Shown one piece after another: positions 1 through 5,312 of a stretch of 5,312 bases of DNA. Made by a program: the position numbers and the translations under genes. The number at the start of each line of letters is the position of its first letter. Within the stretch, counting starts at the first letter, position 1. The notes beneath the pieces were generated by a model. It had not been told where the DNA came from. It saw only the letters and a list, made by a program, of their open reading frames with translations, and ran no database searches. This DNA comes from Actinomycetota bacterium (GTDB lineage: Bacteria; Actinomycetota; AC-67), in contig VAYV01000142.1 of assembly GCA_005883175.1 (NCBI GenBank), positions 1-5,312 of the forward strand, read 5' to 3'.

Positions 1-2
1 CC

Positions 3-512
3 GAGCTCTTCTTCGACGAGTGTCGTGTCCCGGCCGAGAATCTCCTGGGCAACGAGAATGAAGGCTTCATCTGCATCATGAAGAACTTCCAGTGGGAGCG
101 GCTGGTGATGGCGCTCGCCGGCGTCGCCGCCGCGCAGAAGACGCTCGAGTCGGCGATCTCGTACGCGAAGGACCGCGAGGTGTTCGGACGGCCGGTCGCG
201 AAGTTCCAGGTGTGGCGGCATCGGTTCGCCGATCTCGAGACCGAGATCGCGGCCGCGCGCGCACTGACCCATCACGCGTTGCGCAAGCTTGCTGCGGGAG
301 AAGACGCGCTACGTGAGGTGAGCATGGCGAAGTGGTTCGCCACCGAGCTCGATTGGCGCGTGGCCGACGAAGCCCTCCAGGTGCACGGCGGCTATGGCTA
401 CATGATGGAGTTTCCCGTTCAGCGCGCGTGGCGTGATGCGCGCCTCGGGCCGATCGGCGGCGGGACGACGGAGATCATGAAAGAGATCATCGCGAAGACG
501 TACGGCCTATAG
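3..512 (+). CDS. acyl-CoA dehydrogenase, long-chain/isovaleryl-CoA type, C-terminal part (5' end outside window)
   Basis: Flavoprotein that oxidises an acyl-CoA to the trans-2-enoyl-CoA and passes electrons to ETF, in fatty-acid or branched-chain catabolism in the cytoplasm. The frame is open to the left edge, so the ATG at 78 is internal. The 169 visible residues are under half of a usual 380-400 residue enzyme. They start in the middle domain with FFDECRVPAENLLG, followed by the alpha-helical C-terminal domain. Visible family motifs are YAKDREVFGRPVAKFQ (FAD/dimer contact region), QVHGGYGYMMEFPVQR, and the terminal GGGTTEIMKEIIAK. The position before GTTEI is Gly, not the catalytic Glu of medium- and short-chain enzymes. 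Instead NFQWERLVMA (Glu at 96-98) matches the helix-G Glu that is the base in LCAD and isovaleryl-CoA dehydrogenase. The exact substrate cannot be told. The gene ends in TAG and converges on the ZIP gene. Confidence 0.93.
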   Translation, partial: ELFFDECRVPAENLLGNENEGFICIMKNFQWERLVMALAGVAAAQKTLESAISYAKDREVFGRPVAKFQVWRHRFADLETEIAAARALTHHALRKLAAGEDALREVSMAKWFATELDWRVADEALQVHGGYGYMMEFPVQRAWRDARLGPIGGGTTEIMKEIIAKTYGL

Positions 513-513
513 C

Positions 514-531
514 GCCGCGCTACGCGCCGGC
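514..531. terminator. GC-rich hairpin at the convergent gene junction (weak terminator candidate)
   Basis: An inverted repeat (GCCGCGC, TAC loop, GCGCCGGC) sits between and over the stop codons of the two convergent genes. It gives a 7-bp stem with one bulged base and a 3-base loop. No T-tract follows on either strand, so it is not a canonical intrinsic terminator. The position, just after the TAG of the acyl-CoA dehydrogenase gene and over the TAG of the ZIP gene, is the only reason to propose a role. In DNA this GC-rich the stem may be coincidental. Confidence 0.2.
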
Positions 532-1359
532 TGCGACCAGGATCATGTCGGTCGCCAGGCCGATCAGGAAGCCGGCCAAGATGCCCCACAGCATCCAGTC
601 CCAGGTCAGCCTCCGCCCCGAGGCGAACAGCTCGCCGATCACGTAGAGGATCGCGCCCGCGGCGAGTGCCAGGAATCCGACGAACACCAGATCCGACGAC
701 ACCGTCGTGCCCAGGAGCGTTCCGAGAAACGTCGGTCCGCCGCCGATCAAGCCGGCGACGCCGAGCCACTTCCACGACGCGCGGATGTTGCCCCCCGCGA
801 GCGGCCCGACGATGCCGAATCCCTCCGTCGCGTTGTGCAGCGCGAAGCCGATGACGAGCAAGAGCGCGAGCGAGACCTTGTTCGTGTGCGCCGCTTGGCC
901 GATCGCGAGACCTTCGGAGAAGTTGTGCAAGCCGATCCCGAGAGCGATCGACATCCCCAGATGGAGCAGCTCGTGCTCGCGCGCGCGCGCCTCATCCGCT
1001 TCCGCGACGGCCATCGCGCCGGGTCCGAGACTGGCCGGCAAGCGACGCCGGCGCCACATCCGGCTGACGTACAACAGTCCCATCAACCCAACCGCGATCC
1101 CGCCCGCGTACACCAAACCCACAGCCGCGAGGTGGCCGTAACCGTGGTGAGAGTCTCGGATCGCGTTGATCGCGTCTTCGACCGGCACGGTCGCATGCTC
1201 GAGGATGTCGAAGAGCAAGAACACGAGAATCCCGGCGGAGACGCCCGTCAGGAACGTCTTGAGCCTGACGTTCTCGCTGCGCATCCGCCCAACGGGAAGA
1301 CCGAGGAAGATCGTGAAGCCGGCGATCGCGCCGAGGGCAACGGTCTGTGCGGTGCTCAT
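520..1359 (-). CDS. ZIP family divalent metal transporter
   Basis: Inner-membrane permease of the ZIP (ZupT/GufA-like) family, which usually imports Zn, Mn or Fe into the cytoplasm. The 279 residues give about eight hydrophobic segments (roughly 5-22, 35-53, 77-98, 132-155, 162-185, 200-220, 224-245, 255-277), the normal ZIP count and length. The metal site is visible as HNFSEG (145-150) in TM4 and HNATEG (175-180) in TM5, with E242 in TM7. Both motifs lack the Pro of the classic HNxPEG form, which suggests a ZIP subfamily. A short His cluster, HHGYGH (71-76), and a basic loop, MWRRRR, lie on either side of TM3. The ATG start is fixed by sequence: an in-frame TAA lies 18 bases upstream (1378-1380) with no other start codon between. 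The metal carried cannot be read from sequence. The upstream palindrome hints at Mn or Fe control, which is inference. Confidence 0.93.
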   Translation of the reverse strand: MSTAQTVALGAIAGFTIFLGLPVGRMRSENVRLKTFLTGVSAGILVFLLFDILEHATVPVEDAINAIRDSHHGYGHLAAVGLVYAGGIAVGLMGLLYVSRMWRRRRLPASLGPGAMAVAEADEARAREHELLHLGMSIALGIGLHNFSEGLAIGQAAHTNKVSLALLLVIGFALHNATEGFGIVGPLAGGNIRASWKWLGVAGLIGGGPTFLGTLLGTTVSSDLVFVGFLALAAGAILYVIGELFASGRRLTWDWMLWGILAGFLIGLATDMILVAAGA

Positions 1360-1364
1360 GGGGG

Positions 1365-1379
1365 CCTCGCGGTCTCCTT
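1365..1379 (-). promoter_or_regulatory. ribosome binding site region of the ZIP gene (two candidates)
   Basis: On the minus strand AAGGAG (1374-1379) is the strongest Shine-Dalgarno match, but it lies 14 bases from the ATG, longer than usual. A weaker GAGG (1365-1368) lies 5 bases from the ATG. Either could serve. The AAGGAG copy could also pair with the upstream CTCCCTAA, as described for 1374-1392. Confidence 0.5.
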
Positions 1380-1392
1380 AAGTGTTAGGGAG
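1374..1392 (-). promoter_or_regulatory. possible Shine-Dalgarno-sequestering hairpin in the ZIP leader
   Basis: Read on the minus strand, CTCCCTAA, loop CAC, TTAAGGAG can fold with seven Watson-Crick pairs and one C-A mismatch. The 3' arm contains the whole GGAG core. The 5' arm is shared with the 41-base palindrome at 1383-1423, so the two folds exclude each other. Sequestration in one fold and release in the other is the layout of a translational switch. It matches no riboswitch class I recognise, and chance pairing is possible. Confidence 0.3.
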
Positions 1393-1423
1393 GCCTAACG
1401 GATGCCGTTTGGCTCCTCTAACA
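1383..1423. repeat. 41-bp imperfect palindrome upstream of the ZIP gene
   Basis: Read on the minus strand, the arms are T-GTTAGAGGAGCC-A-AACGG and CCGTT-A-GGCCTCCCTAAC-A around a CAT centre. Of 19 arm positions, 15 are Watson-Crick pairs, one would be G-U in RNA, and three mismatch. The inner 5 bp (AACGG/CCGTT) and outer 6 bp (TGTTAG/CTAACA) are perfect. As DNA it could hold two regulator half-sites; as RNA it would form a long hairpin a few bases before the AAGGAG. Its right arm in this reading overlaps the compact palindrome at 1384-1399. Confidence 0.55.
1384..1399. promoter_or_regulatory. candidate operator, DtxR/IdeR/MntR-like palindrome
   Basis: GTTAGGGAGGCCTAAC is a perfect 6-bp inverted repeat (GTTAGG/CCTAAC) with a 4-base spacer, located 25 bases upstream of the ZIP ATG. 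TTAGG and CCTAA half-sites are typical of operators bound by metal-dependent DtxR/IdeR/MntR-family repressors. The spacing here is shorter than in the 19-bp DtxR/IdeR consensus, so a MntR/SirR-type regulator would fit better. A related half-site, GTTAGAGG, lies on the minus strand at 1415-1422. No regulator gene is in the window, so the assignment rests on motif and context alone. Confidence 0.45.
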
Positions 1424-1424
1424 A

Positions 1425-1453
1425 ATGCTGACACAAGGGTCATGTGCCGTCAA
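1425..1453 (-). promoter_or_regulatory. candidate sigma-70-type promoter for the ZIP gene
   Basis: On the minus strand TTGACG (1448-1453) is a good -35 match. It is followed after 17 bases by CAGCAT (1425-1430), a poor -10 that keeps only the A2, A5 and T6 consensus bases. Transcription would begin near 1418, just before the GTTAGG palindrome, so a repressor bound at 1384-1399 would block early elongation. An alternative -10, TATCCT (1463-1468), lacks a convincing -35 but would give a leader containing the full 41-base palindrome. Confidence 0.35.
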
Positions 1454-1521
1454 GCGCAGCTGAGGATACTGCCGCTTCGTGGGTCTTCGATTCGGCGGAA
1501 ACCGACCCGGTTCCTGCGACG

Positions 1522-4500
1522 TCAGGTTGTCAGGGGATGCCGGGTCTTGTCGAGGTCGATCACGATCGCCAGCTCGTCGGCGGCGGGTGAAGCATGCCGG
1601 TTGCCTTCCAGCGCGCTCAGGCGCGCGCGCGCCTCACGCGTGGCGACCACGAGATCCATGAGGGCCTGCCCCTGGGAATCGATGTCATCCGAACGCTCGA
1701 TGATGCGACACGCCTCACGCCCAAGGGACTCCGCGGCCTCCGCTATGCCTTTGCGCGCGAGCAGCTTCGCGCGAACCGTCCTCCAAAGGAACTGGGACGT
1801 GACATCGTCCGGAGCGGCGATCTCCTCGCACGCGTCCGTGAACGTGAGCGCTTCCTCGTCGCGGCCGCTGCGGTAGAGAACTTCTGCCAGCCAGCCAGCG
1901 GTCGTCGAACGGTAGTTTCGCTCGCCCATCTTCTCGAGCGCCTCGTAGTCTCTTCGAAGCTCTGCTTCAGCGGTCTCGAGGTCTCCGGCCATCATCTCGA
2001 TGGGACCGGAGTTGTGGGAGATCAGCGCGGCGTGCAGGTTCCACCCGAGGTCTTCCAGCGTCGCGCGGCTCGACGTGTACAGCTCTCGGACCCGCGAGAA
2101 GTCACCGAGCATCGCTTCTGCCCGTGCGAGCGCGCTGACGGTCAACGCCCGGGTCTTTCGGTCGTCGCCCGCTCGGTCGAGCACTTGCTCGCAGCGCGCG
2201 ATCAGATCCGGGACCGTCGTGGGACCGTAGACCGCGCAGATGACGAGGCCGTACAGGAAGCGTTTCTCCATCACCGTGTCTCCGGCGATGCGAGCGTGCT
2301 CCATTGTCTGCTCGGCGGCGTTCTCTGCGGCCGCATATCGGCATACCGTCCCGTGGACGTAGTAAAGGAGTCGCCAGGCGCGCGCGAGCCCGGAATGGTC
2401 ATCGGCGGCTCCGAGTATCTCGATGCCGCGGGTGGCCTCCGCGATCAGCTCGTCTTCCTGTCCTTCCGCTTCCGTCATGAAATGGAACTGCCGACGGACC
2501 AGCGACGCCGTGGTCGCCAGGGTTTGATCGCCGCACGCGGTCGCGCCGTCGATCGATGCGACCAAGCTCTCGTCCGCGGATGAGAAGTCGCCGACCTCGA
2601 AGAGCGCTTCGGCCGCGTCCAAGTGAAGGCGGGGGCCGACGGGATCGGTGAGGGGGACGAGCACCGCTGCGCGCCGCAGGAGGTTGGCGGCCGCGTGCAT
2701 GTCGGCGCGCGCGACGGCACGTTTGCCGGCTGCGGCCAAGTGCTTGGATGCGCGGAGCCCGAGGCTCACGCCGTGGTCGTTGAGCGGGCCGAGGTCGCCG
2801 AGGATCAAGAACGACTGCTCGAGGTGATAGCCGCGGATCTCTTCGAATTCGCGGACGCGATCGGGATTCGCGCCTTCGACCCAGTCGACGAACGCTTCAT
2901 GGAGCTCTGCGCGCGCCCGCTTCAGCATGCCGGCGTACGCGGCATCGCGGATGAGGATGTGCACGAAGCGGAACGTCTCGAGACCGGCCACCGAGACCTG
3001 GTTCCGAACGATAAGCCCCTTGAAAACGAGGCTCTCCAGGGTCTGGTCGATCGTCGGCCGGGTCTCGGGCGAGAGAAGGTGCTCGACCGCATCACGGAAG
3101 AACTGCTGCCCGATGAGCGCGGCCCGCTGGAGCACGCTCTGCTCTCCGGCGGTGAGCCGGTCGAGGCGCGCGGTAATCAGCGCGTTGATCGAACCCGGCA
3201 TCGCGAGCGAGTCGAGGTCGCGGATGAGGCGCCACGCTCCGGATGCGTCGCGTTCGATGATCCCGTCCTCCACGAGCATCGACACCATCTGCTCAACGAA
3301 CAGTGGGTTCCCTTCGGCGGCTTGGATGATGCGCGCGCGCGCTCGTCCGTCTATCTCGCCGCTCCCGAGGATGTTCTCGATGACGCTCGCGCTTTCTTCG
3401 GCGGTGAGAGCCTTCAAGACTACGTCGTACTCTCTCTCGCCATTCCCCCAATCGGAATGCGCCTCGAGCAGCTCGGGCCGAGAGGAGCAGAGGAACAGCA
3501 CCGGCACCGTCTGCAGCGAACGCATCGCCGATCGCAGGAGGTCGAGGAAGGCTTGCTCGGCCCAATGGATGTCGTCGATCACCGCCACCAGCGGCTTCTT
3601 GCACGCAAGCTGCGCGAAGAATCTGGCGGCCGCCCAATAGGTCTCGTTGACCGAGAAAGGAGCGTCGGACAACCCGACCGCAGCTGCTACACGCTCCGCA
3701 ACCTCGACGTCTTCGATCGACGCGTCGAGCTTCGCGCGCGCCGCCTCCAGGTTGTCGTCGTCGGTGATGCCCGCGATCGTGCGAACGATGTCGGCGAGTG
3801 GCCAAAACGTGATGCCTTCTCCGTACGAAAGGCATCGGCCGTGGACGGTCGTCACGTCGTCCCGCACGCGATTGAGGAACTCGCGGAGCAAGCGTGACTT
3901 GCCGGCGCCGGGCGGTCCGAAGACCGTGACGAGGTGTGCTGCGCTCTGGGTCGTGGTTCGGTCGAACGCGTCGTTCAGGACGCCGAGCTCTTTGGTTCGT
4001 CCGACCATCGGCGAGTCGAGGTTGCGCGCGATCGCTTCGTCGCTGTGCACCGCGACGAGCCGGTAAGCGGGAACGCGCTCGGCTTTGCCTTTCAGCTCGA
4101 GCGGCTCGACGATCTCAACTTCGACGGCGTCGCGCACGAGCCGGTAGGTGGGATCACCGATCAGCACCTGGTCTGTCGGCGCGTTCTGCTCGAGGCGAGC
4201 GGCCGTGTTCACGGCATCTCCGGTGACGAGGTGCTGGCTCGCCGAAGCTTCACCGGCGATGACTTCGCCGGTGTTCACACCGGTCCGGTTCTCTAAGCGA
4301 ACGTCCCACCGCGCCTCGATGGTTTCGTTGATCCGCTCGAGCGCGCGCTCCATGTCGAGCGCCGCCCGGCACGCGCGCAGCGCGTCGTCTTCGTGCGCGC
4401 GCGGAAGACCGAACACGGCAACGATGGCGTCGCCGATGTACTTCTCGACCTTGCCCCCGTGCCGCTCGAGCACGCCGCTCATCTCGTCGAAATACAGCGC

Positions 4501-4692
4501 GAGGACCTCGCGCAGCGACTCGGGGTCGAGCTTCTCGCCGAGCGGCGTCGACCCCTTCAGGTCGCAGAAGAGGATCGTGACGGTCTTCCGTACCTTGTCG
4601 GTGAGCTGCTCCGAAACGAGGGTCGTCCCGCAGAAGCCGCACAGACGGAATCGGTCCGGGTTCTCCTCGCCGCAGTTCGGGCAGATCAGCAT
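1522..4692 (-). CDS. zinc-ribbon class III nucleotidyl cyclase / STAND ATPase / TPR-like signalling protein
   Basis: Large cytoplasmic signalling protein of 1056 residues, normal for this tripartite family. Order of parts: (1) zinc ribbon with C4, C7, C18, C21; (2) class III adenylate/guanylate cyclase domain, about 35-215, with metal-binding D44 (LFCDLKGST) and D88 (KYIGDAIVAVFG), K84, and transition-state residues N162 and R166 (GDAVNTAARLEQ); (3) ATPase, about 228-540, with Walker A GPPGAGKS (259-266), Walker B LVAVIDDIHW (D373, D374) and the GNPLFVEQ motif (461-468) common in AAA_16/STAND regulators; (4) helical TPR-like region, about 640-1030. Inferred role: the helical region and ATPase sense a ligand or partner and control nucleotide synthesis. 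Leu155 occupies the position usually Asp or Thr in the purine pocket, so the product is uncertain. I chose ATG 4692 because the zinc ribbon normally begins right after Met; GTG 4728 would add 12 residues. No DNA-binding domain is visible. Confidence 0.92.
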   Translation of the reverse strand: MLICPNCGEENPDRFRLCGFCGTTLVSEQLTDKVRKTVTILFCDLKGSTPLGEKLDPESLREVLALYFDEMSGVLERHGGKVEKYIGDAIVAVFGLPRAHEDDALRACRAALDMERALERINETIEARWDVRLENRTGVNTGEVIAGEASASQHLVTGDAVNTAARLEQNAPTDQVLIGDPTYRLVRDAVEVEIVEPLELKGKAERVPAYRLVAVHSDEAIARNLDSPMVGRTKELGVLNDAFDRTTTQSAAHLVTVFGPPGAGKSRLLREFLNRVRDDVTTVHGRCLSYGEGITFWPLADIVRTIAGITDDDNLEAARAKLDASIEDVEVAERVAAAVGLSDAPFSVNETYWAAARFFAQLACKKPLVAVIDDIHWAEQAFLDLLRSAMRSLQTVPVLFLCSSRPELLEAHSDWGNGEREYDVVLKALTAEESASVIENILGSGEIDGRARARIIQAAEGNPLFVEQMVSMLVEDGIIERDASGAWRLIRDLDSLAMPGSINALITARLDRLTAGEQSVLQRAALIGQQFFRDAVEHLLSPETRPTIDQTLESLVFKGLIVRNQVSVAGLETFRFVHILIRDAAYAGMLKRARAELHEAFVDWVEGANPDRVREFEEIRGYHLEQSFLILGDLGPLNDHGVSLGLRASKHLAAAGKRAVARADMHAAANLLRRAAVLVPLTDPVGPRLHLDAAEALFEVGDFSSADESLVASIDGATACGDQTLATTASLVRRQFHFMTEAEGQEDELIAEATRGIEILGAADDHSGLARAWRLLYYVHGTVCRYAAAENAAEQTMEHARIAGDTVMEKRFLYGLVICAVYGPTTVPDLIARCEQVLDRAGDDRKTRALTVSALARAEAMLGDFSRVRELYTSSRATLEDLGWNLHAALISHNSGPIEMMAGDLETAEAELRRDYEALEKMGERNYRSTTAGWLAEVLYRSGRDEEALTFTDACEEIAAPDDVTSQFLWRTVRAKLLARKGIAEAAESLGREACRIIERSDDIDSQGQALMDLVVATREARARLSALEGNRHASPAADELAIVIDLDKTRHPLTT

Positions 4693-4711
4693 GGCGTTCC
4701 CGGCCGTCCCG

Positions 4712-4730
4712 GGGCGCTCCGCGAGCACCC
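4712..4730 (-). other. stable hairpin upstream of the cyclase ATG
   Basis: On the minus strand GGGTGCTC, loop GCG, GAGCGCCC forms an 8-bp stem with one G-U pair. No T-tract follows, so it is not a standard terminator for the upstream gene. The alternative GTG start (4726-4728) lies inside the stem, which would hinder initiation there and mildly favours the ATG at 4692. In this GC-rich gap such a stem may carry no function. Confidence 0.3.
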
Positions 4731-4774
4731 GGCCTCGACCCGTCGTGAGAGCGCGACCGCCGGCGTCTGGCCTC

Positions 4775-5312
4775 CTATTGGATGTGCGGGTCGCCTGGCG
4801 GCGCGAGGATGGTGAGCGTCACGCTTCCATCCTTGTTGGCCTTCGGCGATCCGACGAGACAGGGAGCGACCGGTGACTTGATCGCGCACGGAGGAAGCAG
4901 CCCGACCCATAGGTCTTGACCGTCGATCGTCTGGGCGTCGGCGAGACCGCCGCCGAGCGTCGTGAAAGCGGGATGGTTCGCGTCCCTCGGTGAGGCGTAG
5001 CACGCCTCGTACTTCGAGGCCGGTCGATCGACGACCGCAGATCCGATGGTATACAGGGCGGTCTTCTGACCCGTGCCGCTGAACGTGAACGTCATCGTCG
5101 CCGTCGGCGGTTCGACGTAGTCCGGACAGTCCAACGGGAAGGTGCCGAACGAGATCGTCAGAAGCCCGCCGGAGGTGGTCGTCACTTGCCCGGCGGTGTT
5201 CCCGTCATCGGTTTTCAGCTTGTGGCTGTCGCAGGCGCTCGTGCACGTGAAGACGAAGTCGGTAATGTCGAACTGTGCCGACGAGGGACTGGGGCTGGTG
5301 ATGCCCGCCGCG
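4775..5312 (-). CDS. probable secreted cysteine-containing protein of unknown function, C-terminal part (5' end outside window)
   Basis: The frame is open to the right edge, giving 178 visible residues. The in-frame GTG at 5183-5185 is probably an internal Val, because the same style of sequence continues upstream of it. I do not recognise a named domain. The visible chain begins with a small, Ser/Pro-rich stretch (ITSPSPSSAQ), as often follows a signal peptide. Alternating Thr/Val/Phe stretches suggest beta strands. There are six cysteines (C23, C27, C62, C104, C142, C151), an even number that fits disulfides outside the cytoplasm. The tail, GLLPPC...PC...DGSVTLTILAPPGDPH, resembles a C-terminal pattern I recall from exported actinobacterial proteins, but I cannot confirm it by search. 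Export is inferred, since the signal peptide lies off the window. The gene ends 82 bases before the cyclase ATG on the same strand, so co-transcription is possible. Confidence 0.7.
   Translation of the reverse strand, partial: AAGITSPSPSSAQFDITDFVFTCTSACDSHKLKTDDGNTAGQVTTTSGGLLTISFGTFPLDCPDYVEPPTATMTFTFSGTGQKTALYTIGSAVVDRPASKYEACYASPRDANHPAFTTLGGGLADAQTIDGQDLWVGLLPPCAIKSPVAPCLVGSPKANKDGSVTLTILAPPGDPHIQ

Noticed and set aside
835..1398. Plus-strand frame of 187 codons opposite the ZIP gene.
   Set aside because: It is a shadow of the ZIP coding frame, with a low-complexity charged translation and no motif.
1500..1512. Small inverted repeat AACCG-GGT-CGGTT (minus strand) just after the cyclase stop, considered as its terminator.
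   Set aside because: The stem is only 5 bp and is followed by a run of just three or four T residues, too weak to call.
1617..1635. Alternating GC runs (here, and near 981-993 and 3331-3342), considered as simple repeats or Z-DNA sites.
   Set aside because: They fall inside coding regions and encode Ala-Arg pairs with GC-rich codons, so codon bias explains them.
1594..3897. Long open frames on the plus strand (329 and 424 codons) opposite the cyclase gene.
   Set aside because: They run antisense to a protein with clear conserved motifs throughout. Their translations are Arg/Asp/Gly-rich without recognisable domains, as expected for reverse frames in GC-rich DNA.
4771..4776. AGGAGG on the minus strand overlapping the stop of the exported-protein gene, considered as a ribosome binding site for the cyclase.
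   Set aside because: No ATG, GTG or TTG lies at a workable distance. The GTG candidate is over 40 bases away.
5183..5185. GTG as the start of the exported-protein gene.
   Set aside because: The same frame stays open to the window edge. Its upstream residues include two cysteines and match the style of the rest, so the gene is more likely truncated by the window.

Overview
This is a GC-rich bacterial window with four protein genes, two of them cut by the edges. The GC content, a GTG/ATG start choice, a cyclase-ATPase-TPR regulator and an exported protein with an actinobacterial-looking C-terminus suggest an actinomycete, quite possibly uncultured. That assignment is inference; no rRNA or tRNA is present to anchor it.

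Layout. Bases 3-512 (+) hold the C-terminal 169 residues of an acyl-CoA dehydrogenase of the long-chain/isovaleryl type. It converges, with a 7-base gap, on a complete ZIP-family divalent metal transporter at 520-1359 (-). The only sizeable intergenic region, 1360-1521, is the ZIP upstream region. It carries a plausible promoter, a GTTAGG-N4-CCTAAC palindrome resembling DtxR/IdeR/MntR half-sites, and a longer 41-bp imperfect palindrome. Part of that palindrome could alternatively pair with the Shine-Dalgarno sequence. Bases 1522-4692 (-) encode a 1056-residue signalling protein: zinc ribbon, class III nucleotidyl cyclase domain, STAND/AAA-like ATPase, and a long TPR-like helical region. Upstream of it on the same strand, 4775-5312 (-) is the C-terminal part of a cysteine-containing, probably exported protein of unknown function.

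How they work together. The genes do not form an obvious pathway. The exported protein and the cyclase-ATPase are co-oriented with an 82-base gap and could share a transcript. The ZIP gene is also on that strand, but has its own 162-base upstream region and so is probably controlled separately, perhaps by metal. The acyl-CoA dehydrogenase belongs to a separate beta-oxidation or branched-chain catabolic locus to the left.

The most interesting unexplained signal is the nested palindromes and mutually exclusive hairpins in front of the ZIP transporter. The second is the atypical substrate-pocket residue (Leu155) in an otherwise complete cyclase active site. No CRISPR array, insertion sequence, RNA gene or defence system was recognised.
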